This document shows, piece after piece, positions 13,232 through 25,038 of a DNA stretch of 64,000 bases (the first letter of the stretch is position 1; each line of letters starts with the position of its first letter). A program made the translations under genes and the position numbers. Source of the stretch: Trochalopteron elliotii (lineage: Eukaryota > Chordata > Aves > Passeriformes > Leiothrichidae). Below the pieces are notes generated by a model. The model ran no database searches. It was not told the origin of the DNA and saw nothing but the letters and a program-made list of their open reading frames with translations. Location: the NCBI GenBank assembly GCA_024734555.1, contig JANPWX010000247.1, positions 2,712,323 to 2,776,322 on the forward strand, read 5' to 3'.

Positions 13232-13804
13232 TGTCATGGTTTTACCCCAGATTGCAAATGAGCCCCACAGAGCCACTCATTCACTCAGTGGGATAGGAGA
13301 GAATTGGAAGAGTAAAAGTGAGAAAACTCATGGGCTGAAGGAGAGACATTTTGATAAGTAAAGCAAAAGCCATGCAAACAACAAAAGCAAAAAGAACTAA
13401 CTCACTGTTCCCCACAAACAGGCAGGTGTTCAGCTATCCCCAGGAAACCAAGGCTCCATTGCACATAATGGTGACTTGGAAAGAAAAGCACTATGACTAC
13501 AAATTTGGGTCGCCTTCCTCCTTCTTTCCCCCACCTAATACATTGACTATGATGTCATATGGTCTGGAATATCCCTTTGGTCCTTTGGGAACATCTCTGC
13601 TGGCTGTGCCCCCTCCCAGCTCCTTGTGCACCCCTAATCTCCTCACTGGTGGGATGAGGCAGTGACTCTCTAATCACTGCTCAATGATAATGAAAACATC
13701 CCTGTGCTATCAACACTGTTTTCAGAACAAATCTAAAACAGCCTCATGCTAGATAATATGAAGAAAAGAAATTTTATCCCAGAAGGAAAAAAAAAAGCAG
13801 CACA
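13232..13804 (-). mobile_element. Solo LTR of an avian endogenous retrovirus (ERVL-like), minus orientation
   Basis: The 573-bp segment begins TG and ends CA on the plus strand and is bracketed by the identical 5-bp duplication GGGAT, so both boundaries are firm. Read on the minus strand it follows the pattern of a widespread bird LTR: a TGTGCTG start, a segment with AGTGTTGATAGCACA, then a GGGAGGGG/CACAGCCAGCA patch, then AAGGGATATTCCAGACCATA followed by a CRE-like TGACATCA (13550-13557 on plus). Near the end it has TTCTCTCCTATCCCACTGAG and the close TAAAACCATGACA. The TATA region of this copy is degenerate. No gag, pol or env sequence adjoins it: the provirus has been lost by LTR-LTR recombination. 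The plus-strand open frame at 13351-13665 is antisense to the LTR and is judged a coincidence. Confidence 0.88.
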
Positions 13805-13809
13805 GGGAT
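13805..13809. repeat. Target-site duplication, right copy (GGGAT)
   Basis: Exact match to 13227-13231, immediately after the terminal CA of the LTR. No base change has accumulated in either copy. Confidence 0.85.
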
Positions 13810-16140
13810 CATTTTGAAGTTAGATACTGAAGTTTCAGTGTTTGCAGGTGAATCAGACAAACAAGCTGGCACAGTGGTCCATGAGGTGGAAGCGAGTGCA
13901 GCCAAGGATGTGCAGAATACTTGTCAGGTCATTCCAAAGCAGATTGTGCTGAACTGAGACTCTGGACTTTACAGAGCCCTGTTTACCTTCAAGGAGCCAC
14001 CTAAATTCACATTCTAATAGGAAGAGATCATGACAATACAGTCAATGGAGCATAGACAGGAATCCATCTTATTTTTAAAGCAGATGGCTAAGTGTTTTAG
14101 GCTCCACTGCCTGTATTGACTTCCATTTACTAAAATGGATATCCACAATCCCGTGTTACAAGTAGATGGCTAGGCCTTACATGAAATGTCCACAGGAGGA
14201 ATCCAACATCAGCTTTTAAGTCTTAGCTCTGGAAATTATTTTTATTCATATGAGTCTCTATAGAAACACCTGAATGCAAGTTTCTTCATATTGCAAACCT
14301 ACTGGTACATGCCTGAATTCTCTATTCACATATAATAACTTTTATAAGGAAAGTTGGAAATAAATAATTCTCAGTCAAGAATTTTGGACAGACAAAGTAT
14401 GACTTTGCAATTAGATTAATTTTGGGTAAAAATCTTTACTTAGGCCTATTAATATTATTCATCTCTTCTGGAATACAAGTAAGCCTCTTACAGAATGTGT
14501 CTAATACATTTTCTTTCTAACTATTTCAACAAAAATATATTACTTATGAAATTCAGAGTTTCAAAGAATTTCCTTGCAGATATGAATCCTAAAATTAATG
14601 AAGTTTTCAAGCATTGTAGTTATCAAAACTCTGAGGCAAGTGTTTAAATTTTAGGAAATAGTGATGACTGTTTAATTTTAACTTAGGAAAGAGTATTTTT
14701 TTTTTCTTAAATTCTTACATTCTAAAGATGAACAATGGAACAGACACCTGAAGGATAAACTATTTCTCTACATGATCATGCTCTAGCTAAAAATTACAAA
14801 GGCTTTGTCATCTACCTCTGTATTGAAAACTCTTTGACTCCTAATTGTACTGGAGCTGACTTTTTTTTGGTCAAAACATTATGCAAAATTAGCACTTTTC
14901 CTATCTGTAGGAATCTATATCCTATCATATGAAATGTCAAGTAGTTACTTAAGGAAATGCTATACACCAGGGTGTAGTGGGGCACTGTGGACCACAGGGC
15001 ACCTTGTCAAGGCATTTATTAGATAATTCTAAATAGTCTGGGACCGTAAGACATAAGTTGGAATTATGTACACAAAATAAATTACCTAATACAACAGACC
15101 TATACTTACTTTACAGAACTTCATATTGATTGAATTGTCTCTCAATTGATTTATTTCTTTTCGAGAACTAAATCTGGAGAGCAATATAATGGCTCCACCC
15201 TAGCTAAAGCAAACTCACATATCGTCATTCACACTCCTTATCTTTCTTCTAACAATATATCATTGAAGGAAGATCCTGCTACAGATGAAAGTTGCTTGAC
15301 ACTTGTTGCAGTTGCCCAGTCAAAGGTACCTTTAATCAAGATAATGTCAACAAGAAAGAATTAATGGATGTATTAGACATATTTTGTCCCCCAGATTTTT
15401 AAAATTTTATCATTCTAAAATTAATTTAAAATTAGGATTTTAAAATGTTCTTTCTTTTAGAGAAAACCTCCAGTTCTTTTTGAAAGGCCTTTAATACTGG
15501 GTGATTTTTCAAAGTGACTGGTGACTTTTCAAAGTCTCAAAATATTTGCATAATATTCTTCTAGGTATAATAAAAGGCCTCAGTGAAATTCTCTGAACTC
15601 TCTCCCTGGCCTTCTTTTCTGTGACACAGTTTTAACGAAAAGTATTTTGGTTGCCTAGGACCAAGTTGCCTATAGGCAGCCTGAACAAATGGGTGGTCAT
15701 AAGCACTTAATATTTACTTCAACAGGAAAAAAGTGTGTGATAGTGGTAAGGTTGCAGTGATAAATCTGCTTAACCATGAATATTAACATGTTCTAGAACC
15801 AAAAATAAAAAATCATTAATACATACCTTCTCTTATGGAGGAAAGTTTTACTGCTCTAGAACATGCTACAGGAGTTGTAAGAAAATCTTCACGTACACAT
15901 AAAAAGCACACATCCTTCTTATATATGCCCCAAAGAACGTTCACTAATTTAAAAGAAATTGATCATACTAATGCAATGCTAAATCAAAACCCAGTAAGCA
16001 ACACTGTGCTTCAGAATCTTTCAGGTCTTTACAAAGTCAAAATGCAATGACATTATCAATTAAGAGAGTTAGTTAATTTTAGGCTGAAAACCTTTTCATG
16101 GATAACTTCTGAATTTATTTATAGCTTGGGATTCTTGCTC

Positions 16141-16236
16141 TCATGACAGAATCACATAAACATTTTGGTCGGAAAAGACCTCTAAAATCATCTAGCAACC
16201 TCCAACCTTTGACTGATTACAACCCTGCTGTATTAA
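16141..16236 (-). mobile_element. CR1 LINE 3' end, minus orientation
   Basis: The plus strand reads ATGACAGAATCACATAAACA, then TTTTGGTCGGAAAAGACCTC and TAAAATCATCTAGCAACCTCC. This is the reverse complement of a typical avian CR1 3' terminus, whose sense ends in GAGGTCTTTTCC, CCAACC-type blocks and a TGATTCTATG tail. CR1 copies are normally 5'-truncated, and only about 95 bases are recognisable here. The left boundary is the CR1 3' tail; the right boundary is approximate. Confidence 0.8.
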
Positions 16237-19200
16237 ATGACAGGAATTAAAGAAATGGAATTTACAGCAACTGCAATAATTCTGAAAAATATGTTTCAGT
16301 TTTGACCTATCTTGATGGACTGTAGAAAGGGTGAGGAAAACAGCAGTCTTAATAAATCTCCTGCAGGTAAAGATTTTAAACTCCTACTGTTTCAAATTAA
16401 TGAAGACAGCAATATTTATTTGCTGTTGAATTCTAGGTAGCGTGACATTTCAGCAGGAAACATTTTTTGAGAATTCAACTTATGACTGCAGAAGTTCCAA
16501 ACAGGTACTTGAGCCACATGCAAATAAAAAAATATGCCACATACATATTGAACAAAAAGACAAGTAAAATTCATTGCTGTTTCTGTCTTTGATCTTTCCA
16601 GAACCAGAAAATTACACATGAATTACAAGGAAAGGAAGCCTAGGAAGGACAGGAAATAAAGACAGCATATTCAATTTTGTCCCTGCATGCTTGGGGACAA
16701 TTGAACAGCATTAGAATCTGTCAGATCCAGTGTTTTCAAGCAGGTTGTCTCTGTAAAATAACAACTATGAAGATGCAGATGCAGCTGACATCTTGTTTGT
16801 TTGTTTGTTTGCTTGTTTTCTTCTTCAAAGGAAAGCTGGATGGCTGGCTAGCAGAAGAAAATGGAGAGAGAATAAAGCTCATCAGCTGAGGAAGCAGTTA
16901 CAGATAACATACTCAGCCACAACAAAGCATCCAAGCCCATCACAACTTTTGCCATTAGATTTGTTTATTTCTAAAACCCAGACTTATCCTAGTCTGAAGC
17001 TGCTTTACAAATCCAATGTGTTTTCAGTCTGCTTTCCCCTCATTTCCTGTTGTTTAGTTGCACATTGAAGCTAATCTTTGCTTTCAAAAGTGGTTATATG
17101 ATTGACCCAAATAATTATCAGCCTATATCTGTACTACCAGTTGTTTCAGTTGTTTTTGAAATCACTTAGAAAAGTGTGGCTCTCAAGTCTACTCAAGAGA
17201 CTATAACTCTTTTTTCTCAATATTGAGTGGGTTCTGTTGGTACATAAGATGCCTTGGTTGCCAGAGCCTCATATTTATATAGGTGTAATCTCTGAGAAAG
17301 TGAGAGGAATAAATCTTGTAATGATTTACATTGCCGCAGTGTTGTAATGGACTTGAAAAGTTGAGTGAAAATTTGATGGGAAAAAAAGAAGCAAGTAGGG
17401 TCATCAATGAATTTCCAGAGTTGTAGGAGAGGCACTTATGTATGTATAGGTGAACAGCAGCAGTATCTAGCTTTTTGTGACTACAGGAAGCATGCAGACA
17501 CCATTTCATGTGGATCTACGTAATTTAGGAAGTTTGGAATTAGAATAGGAATCCTGAACAAAGAAGGTGAATTAGTGTTACAAAAGAAAATATTATTGTC
17601 TTTAAATCTTTATGATCCAATAATTTAGGGTCAGTGACAATCCAGGAAGATATTTGCAGTCACTTGTAATTATATTAACTGGTGTTGTTGAGCAAGTTAA
17701 AATGGTGTAAACATGGCTTATATGAACAAGAATTAATCAGAAGTTTTCCAAAGCAACAATTTTTTGAAGAAAAATAATCACAGGAATATACCAAAATATG
17801 AACACTTTGGCAATATTTATAATGGACTAAAAAATAAATATTTCAACACTTTTTGATTACAGCACTTTCCTCTTCATGCAAACATTCCTTTGATATAATA
17901 AAAGGTGCAAAAATGACAAAATAAACCTTTTCAGTAGGCTAAAAATAATAAAAGGCCTAACCATAAAAAAATATGATTTCCTATTATGAAACATTTCTAC
18001 AGAAAGCTATGCTTTGTTCTTTTGGAAGAAAAAGCAGAAGAAAACAAACCTCCATAAGACTCACAAAATGCAAAACAAGCTCAGACCTGTCTTGGAGATG
18101 AATTAACAGTACAGGTTATCGTCCTTTGGATGACTCATGAGCCAAATTTGGTGTGCTGGCCATCTTCCAAAAAGGGTAATTACATTCTGCTTACCTGTTA
18201 TCCTCCTGTTGTTTTCCTTGTAAGATGTATTTTTTGTTACATTCTGTTCCAAAATATTGTTAATGATGCTGTCTTCACAATGATTGTTTTCTTTGTTCTT
18301 AACCATTAAAAAATACACTTTTTGTGGAATGCATGTCAAATGAACAGTAACTGATTCATTATGACCCCTAAAATGTATTAATTCTATAGCATCATATTGA
18401 TGTCTCTTTCTGAGCCTTCAGCAGTAAGGAAAAAAATTGGTAAAAATCTCCACAGCTGCTCTCATGCAAGATAACTGTGCATTCCATAGAACACCCAAGA
18501 GCAAAAATGAAATCTAGAGAATTTTTAAACTGATGTAGATAGTACAAATTATGATTGAAGATTAAATTGTATATTTACCTACCACAACAGATTGAATTCC
18601 TGTGTAAGCTTTCTTCACTAAGATTGAAAGTATTTGAAATATCAATGGTATTATGTAATTATATAAGCAAATAAAAATTCACCTGCCTCTATTGAGGCTT
18701 CTGCCACCTATTCCTGACCAGTATCCATTAGCAAAATTCAAATATATGGGAGTAAACCTTTACATAAATTACCTCTTTTCAAAGACTGGAATTCTATTAT
18801 TAGACTAGTTCCCTGTAATATTAATTCAAAATACTCTTTCACTGTTGAAATTCTAGGTCCAGCCAGATTCCATGTACATGTACCTTCATCACTAGAAATT
18901 CTATTGGACTGGTTTCCATATTCCAGGCAAGGCTTTCAAAGCTTGTATATATCCACGCATCTTTTCTGATATGCTTAAATACTTGTTCTGGAAGACTTGG
19001 GACTTCTGTGCCATTCTGGTACTTTGCAGAAATTGGGATCTCAGCTATTTGTATTATCCCACTTTTGAAATTTTAATAAATAAAGAAGTTATACTTTATT
19101 GATAAGCCTCAGGCTTTACGCGTATTCATAGATTATTTCTTGTTAAACACAAATTAACAAACCCTGGACCTTGGGAATTACCAAATAAATATGTGGAAAT

Positions 19201-19309
19201 AAATACACAGGCTGTTCTCCGCACAATGAGCACAAATCCTTTCACAGAAAGTAATAGTAAGTGGTGGTTTGATTTTAAGAATTGAGAACTTGAATAATGT
19301 TCTTGCCCT

Positions 19310-19356
19310 TGCCTTCCTTTCCTCTGCCCTCCCCTCCCCTCTCCTCTTCTCCCTTG
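19310..19356. repeat. Pyrimidine tract (C/T-rich)
   Basis: About 47 bases are nearly pure C and T (blocks of CCTT, CCCCT, CTCCTCTTCTCCC). Such mirror-like tracts can form triplex DNA; nothing else is attached to it. Confidence 0.8.
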
Positions 19357-20718
19357 TATCAGCAGCTATGGCTGTCAGAGCTTACCAAATGAGCTATTGA
19401 TTATAAAGGCAGAGATTCAATAACTGTTTTTAATAAATGTGAAATCAAAAACGTTTACATGATTCCTAAATTTTGACATTTGCCCTCAGGAAAGGTGTAT
19501 CTTCTTCCAGTAGAGTTTTTCAAACTGGTATTTAATTTTCATTTTGTTGTCTGTTTAGAGCAATGTGCTCTCCAAATCTTTGGCATGCCTGGCTTTCATA
19601 TGATAATCCAAACTGCCATATGTTTAAGAGATTTGTTTCTCACTTAACTACTTTAACTTGCTGAAATAATCAGCATGACTCAAAGCCAAATTCAATAGCT
19701 TGATGAAAAGAACACTCACGAAACAACTGTCCATCACTTTTTCATACTATGACAAAATGGTTTTCATTTTACTGCAGTAATTTTGAGCAGTTGTTGTGTG
19801 TTCACAGCATTCTGTTTCAAACTTCATTTTGAGAATAGAGCTGAGTTAATTTCAATGAAATATCCATTGTAATTATACATAAATTTCTCACTAATTCACG
19901 GGCATAATAAAAAACCTGAAGTTGCTATGGACCAAAATACTAATTTAGTATTTCAAATTACATATACAAACAAATTAGAAATAGAATACTACCTGTCCCA
20001 AATCACAATGTTATGGAACTTATATTTGTGTCATAAATGCAAACCTGGTGTCAAAATGTTTTGCTGAAGAAAAAACCTAACCAGGAGGTGCTCACCAAAG
20101 CAAACAAAGCTTTCTTATGTTTCTGCTTGAGTATTGGTTCTAATGTAAGCAGTGAAAAGATGGATTATCTGTTGGACATGATTTACATAAGCTAAGGCAG
20201 ACATTTATGGCATTCGTTAGGAAAACTTATGTTTTAGGCTTTGCATGCATGACACAAAAGTTACTCAATCAGTACAATAACTGCAGTAAACCATAAATGA
20301 GCTTCACTTGCTGATACATCTTAACAAAATAAAAACTTACGATTTTCTCTAAGAGATAACTTCCTTTCTTATCCTGTTCCCACACAAATTGTGAGAAGGT
20401 AAGGCAATAAAGACAACTAGTAAATATATATGTATTAATCCTATAATTGTACATAAATGCTTTAATTAAAATTGTCAATATTGTAAAGTCTAAATATTTC
20501 TAATCAGCTGTGCATATAAACTCTATTTAGTGTTTTCTACCCATCTGTCTGGGAGTAAAACTACATTGTTTATTTATTAGCTTCACAAAAGACTGTGCTA
20601 TGTCATATCTTTCTTTTTATCACATTTTATCAATATCTTCATTTGTAAATTAATATTTCTTCTTGTAGAAGAAAATATGGTGATCTCAGCTAACTATCTT
20701 TTCACAAAATTACATATA

Positions 20719-20845
20719 TTATAGATTCTATATTAAGACCAACATAGAAATGCTGGAAAATTCTCAAGAGAGAAATCAATAACTAAGAACTGTGTAAAAT
20801 TTCTGATAAAAATAAACTAAAAGATATATTTTATAGAATCTATAA
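20719..20845. repeat. Spaced 14-bp perfect inverted repeat
   Basis: TTATAGATTCTATA (20719-20732) is the exact reverse complement of TATAGAATCTATAA (20832-20845). About 99 bases lie between the arms. The geometry (short terminal inverted repeats around about 100 bp) would fit a tiny non-autonomous DNA transposon, but I could not find a matching target duplication and the arms are AT-rich, so chance is possible. Confidence 0.5.
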
Positions 20846-21562
20846 CTTAACTACAAAAGAATGTTTTTAAAATATTTTTTCTCTAGGAATTGGATACATC
20901 AGTATCTGAATTGTGTTTTATACTAATTTCAGTGATGAGGCTTGACTTTCTTTTTATGGATATATTTTAGCAAGGAGGTAAGTTTACTTCCTTGTATGTT
21001 AGTATCCTTGTAGATTTCAAGTAGGCATAAAAAATGGCATCAGCTAAATTATTTTATATTGTTGCTATCTTTTATTATTTTTATAATGTCAGAAACCAGG
21101 TAGATCTGGTTATATAACATATGTGCAAATAGCATTTTATATACAGCTATGTAGCATGTGCTTTGCTTTGCTTATTTTGGTGCACTTTCAAAATGGAATA
21201 CTGGAGCCCACAAGAAGAGCACAGGGAACTAATTAATACAAGACTAGATCACAGTCAATTTATTGAGTAAGACTGATCAAACCATAATTACTTTTAAATG
21301 GTAGGTGCTATCAAGAGTTACAGTCACATAAGACTTCAAGGAAAGGAGGTACGGGTAAAATGTGACAGGTCCTAATATTAACATCAAAGGTTGCCATGTC
21401 TTAGAAGTAACATGAATATTACTTAAGAAAATTATAATACCTTTGCAGGAAAGGCAATATAATTATCTCACATTTTCCTAGCTCAGTTTTTTTTCATACC
21501 TTCCACTAAAGCTGCCAGTGTTGAGCACTTTGGCAGACCTTGAACTGTTCAAGCAACCGTGC

Positions 21563-21609
21563 AGCCCTGTGACACGGTGCCGACATTGCTAGCAGCAGGT
21601 CACAGGGCT
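21563..21609. repeat. Perfect 11-bp GC-rich inverted repeat around a CpG-containing loop
   Basis: AGCCCTGTGAC (21563-21573) pairs exactly with GTCACAGGGCT (21599-21609); the 25-base loop includes GGTGCCGAC. The patch is noticeably GC-richer than its surroundings and keeps several CpGs, which is rare in this window. It could be a protein-binding dyad, a small hairpin RNA or chance. Confidence 0.7.
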
Positions 21610-22085
21610 CATAGCTTTGTTTTACTTGGTTTAGCTGTAATAATAATTCCTCTAATTGACCAGTTGTCCGTATTTAATTTGTTTTAATTCAGCTTATCTT
21701 TGTATGATACAACTAGAATTTTACACAACAGTAACAAGCAGATCTTCCAGGTAGAATGGAATATTCCCACCTTTGCTTTTCCACTGGCAATAAATCATAA
21801 CCATTTGACTGTGGAAACATTCCCTCACTCAAGTAGACCCCAATGTTTTTGCAGGGATCATGTGTTGTATACTTATTAATACCTTTATCTTTATTAGTAA
21901 GGATATAACTTCCAGTAAAACCAGAGTTTGGCCCTTGAACATCTTTCTGAATCTTAATCCAGAAGGAGAAAGACATTGTTTAAGTGTGACCCCCTTGCTG
22001 TGGAGCACACGGGTGAGTCTGGTGTTCCAAAAGTCAGGCAGTTCCCAGGAATGTTCAGTGACTCAGAAGGAGGGTACTGGTAGAT

Positions 22086-22091
22086 GGTACA
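22086..22091. repeat. Target-site duplication, left copy (GGTACA)
   Basis: GGTACA lies directly before the TGTG start of the LTR and is repeated exactly after its terminal CA at 22408-22413. A 6-bp duplication is the size made by ERVK-type (class II, beta-like) retroviruses. Confidence 0.85.
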
Positions 22092-22407
22092 TGTGGGCCT
22101 GAGAGATTTTAGCCTGCTAGCAGCTGCGAACTTTTTTCCCATGGAAAATTTTCTGAAGAAAGTTTTTTCTCAAAACAATCTTGGTAAACAACTATCTTTT
22201 CTCAAAACAATCTTTGTCCAGCTGGTATTTGCTGTTTCTCTAGTTTAACCAATGACATTAAAGAAGAGTTGTTCCTATTCACCAATCATGTTAAGTCTGT
22301 ATCAGAACACATTATAAAAAGTAGTAAGAATTTAGAGAACAAAGCCTTCTTTTTCTATACTCTTTGCCTTCTGAAATATTTGGAGTCCTTCATGTACTAC
22401 AGCGACA
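22092..22407 (+). mobile_element. Solo LTR of an ERVK-like endogenous retrovirus, plus orientation
   Basis: The 316-bp segment starts TGTGGGCC and ends AGCGACA and is bracketed by the exact 6-bp duplication GGTACA, so both ends are secure. In plus sense it has two CCAAT-type boxes (AACCAATGAC near 22246 and CACCAATCAT at 22281-22290) and a TATA box, TATAAAAA (22313-22320). The usual AATAAA of such LTRs appears mutated, GAGAACAAAGCC near 22336. Downstream is the CTTTTTCTATACTC/TTTGCCTTCTG block expected at the R-U5 border. Eighteen bases, TTTTCTCAAAACAATCTT, occur twice within U3 (22165-22182 and 22197-22214, period 32). No viral coding sequence adjoins it. Confidence 0.87.
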
Positions 22408-22413
22408 GGTACA
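22408..22413. repeat. Target-site duplication, right copy (GGTACA)
   Basis: Exact match to 22086-22091, immediately after the terminal CA of the LTR; it fixes the right boundary. Confidence 0.85.
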
Positions 22414-25033
22414 CTCAGCAGGATGCTGCCTAATGCCAGGTGAGGAGCTTGCTCTTTCCAACTGATTGCAATGTGCAGCTGCCCACTCAGACTTGGTACT
22501 AAAAACTAACCTGTAATCATTTCTCATCTATATTCAATCAACAAAATTTCAGTTAATTTGAGTAATTTCCTAAACATTTACTTTTTCTTTTCATCCAGAT
22601 AATTTTGATTCATTGGAAGAATGTTGTGCTTATGGCCTTGGTTATGCTGACAAATGTGGGATAAGCAAAGTGAAGGACAACCAGGAATTCAACACATGAC
22701 TCCAAACACAGACAATCTAGTAGCAATTGCTCCCTTTTGCCTAAAAGCAGACTCATTTTTTGAAAAACACATGATATGTTTATAAGTACATTGGCTTAAA
22801 GGACTTCAAGTAAGACAGAAAAAGATTAATTTGAGAATCTTCATGGGGTTTTGGAGAGAGTTAGATTCTTGGAAGAATCTTAGCTGAGCTGATTCAAGTT
22901 TCATTCTGTTGATGCTGAAGTACCACTCAGCAAGTTCAGAGAATTTCCCAGGAAAACTTAATGCATGAATCCACTCCAGATCTAAGTGCCTGTGTCTTTA
23001 CTGACAGCAGGTCAAAGAGCCTTTTGGAGTTCTAGTTCCATAATCCACCTGCAGCTTTACATATATTAATGCTTTAAAAACATTGCCTTGATTTCCTGTA
23101 AATAAAACAAAGTCAGTCAACAGGAGAAGAAGATACATGGAAAGTCAGAATTAATTGGATATGTGGTACATTTGTTACATGCATTTCTCCCCATTTATTT
23201 ATTAATTTCCATTCTTCCACAGATAAAAATTAATCCAATGTAGATTTATTCCACTGTTATATAAGATAAAGTCCAATCCCTTTTCCTGAGAAATCATGAT
23301 CACAGAAATAAAGATTATTGAAAAACCAGGTTTAGTTTTCTAAGCTGTGTATGAGATTGGACTTTGAAAAAATATATAATAAAGAAAACAGTAAAGATAT
23401 GGCTGAAATAGGAGAAGAGATTGTAAATCCTGACTAGATTAACTCCATGGAGCTCAGGCTATATTAAAATTCCCTAGACTAAGTTGTGCCAAGATATCTC
23501 CCTGGAATTTTGGGAACATCATAACTGGAAAAGGGAGTGCAGGAACCAGGGAAGCAGTGGACATCTGGTGAGTAACACTACCCACCCATTACTCACCATT
23601 ATCTGGCCCATGGCTCAAGTTTGTTTTCTGCATACAGTGAAAACACTGACAACCATTTTCTCTCTTTTAAAAAAGACAAAAAAAATTCCTTTAGAGTAAT
23701 TTATTTTATTAAAGCAGAGTTCATTTCTATATATTTATCTTTGATATTTAAATTACTTCTTCTATTTGATTCACCTTTCCTTTCATCTACACCTCAACTT
23801 AGCAAAATTGTTCTATCTGGATTTACCTGGAGACTAACATTGCAACTAAGACATCATCTTGAGGTGCTTGATTTTTTTCTTTAGCTAGCATCTTGCTTAC
23901 CATAAAGAATAAAGAAATGAGCATTTCCTTTAGCTCATCCCCAAGTTCCTGGATATGCTAAAAGTCATGCTCCAAACCTGACTTCCTTTCAGTATGGTAT
24001 CTTGTATCTAATATCAGTCTAACGTCTAATATCTAATGTCTCATATTAAGAAAAGTACTACCAGAGTTTTGGACTGGTTAATTTTTTTGGGACACTGATG
24101 CTTAGAGTAGTGTCTTTGACCAAAGTCTATGATGTTAGTTTTTGATGTTCTTGTATCTCTAATTTTAGTGGCATAAAATTATAGTGCAACTTTTAAGGAG
24201 GAAGGCACCAATGGAATCATGTGTGCTTTACAGGGTACAAAACCACCTTGACCAGTTATTTTTTTTATTTTTTAATATGGTTGGTTGTTTCATTTTCTTC
24301 CAACATCTTTCTCACATCAAATCATACAGAATTGCTGTACTAAAGAATATATTTAATAGAATAGTAAAGATACATTCATCCAAATCTGCCAGCTAGAACC
24401 TCATTGCCAGGTCCCAATAGCAGATTTTGTCCCATTCTTTTTATGTAGAAGACTGAGTTTTAGGCAGTATTTTGAATGGCATTATTTTGGCACTTGCCAC
24501 AAGAATACGGCAGTAACACAATCTGGATTGTCAGTATAGTTAAGTGTAAATATAACCTTGAAAATATTGCTTCTATGTATGTAATACAAGAATTTCCTGT
24601 CTTTGAATCAAGCAAATGTGCCAATATCACAGGAGTTGCTGAGAAGACATTTTAGCTATTTCATATTAAATAGCATTGACGTAACTTCTGCCTTGGACAC
24701 AGATGTACCTCTGCATCCAGTTAATTGGTATTAATTACACGTTACATTGACAGATTTTGTTTTTACTTGAGAATGTAGATGTGATATTTTCCCTCCTTCT
24801 GCTACACCCCAAAATCATAATCTGAATTCTTAGATGCAATGAATGACTGATGCTCATTGTCTACCACCCAACACATTGCGTAGATGCACATTTTACAGCA
24901 AAGGCCATTATTTCATTGCAGCGACTGAGATATTTTTAGGCATAATTGCTTTGTTACAAAGAGTTCTTGTATCTGTGGAGAGTTTTTGCACTTTATTCCA
25001 TCCTAATTTTCTAATTCTGCTTGTTACTTTTTT
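22414..25033. other. Stretch between two solo LTRs, no recognised gene
   Basis: No supportable gene. Two exon-like patches were examined: 22598-22699, an open frame after a good polypyrimidine-AG acceptor, and 23478-23567, 30 open codons between TCCCTAG and CTG|GTGAGT. Neither encodes anything I recognise, and both are discussed under findings. The rest is AT-rich sequence with a degenerate TCTAATATC-type duplication near 24.0 kb. Confidence 0.65.
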
Positions 25034-25038
25034 ATGGC
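25034..25038. repeat. Target-site duplication, left copy (ATGGC)
   Basis: ATGGC directly precedes the TGTCCTGAG start of the LTR at 25039 and is repeated exactly at 25601-25605. Confidence 0.85.

Larger units (their letters stand above)
13810..22085. other. AT-rich stretch without a recognised gene
   Basis: Apart from the CR1 end near 16.2 kb, the pyrimidine tract at 19.3 kb and the inverted repeats at 20.7-20.8 and 21.56-21.61 kb, I see nothing that supports a gene. Open frames reach about 100 codons (minus strand, 17201-17509) but show no recognisable domain and no codon-like composition. A short direct duplication, TGGTGANTTTTCAAAGT, occurs twice 20 bp apart near 15.50-15.54 kb. Confidence 0.7.

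Noticed and set aside
13351..13665. 104-codon open frame, plus strand
   Set aside because: Entirely inside the minus-oriented solo LTR and antisense to it.
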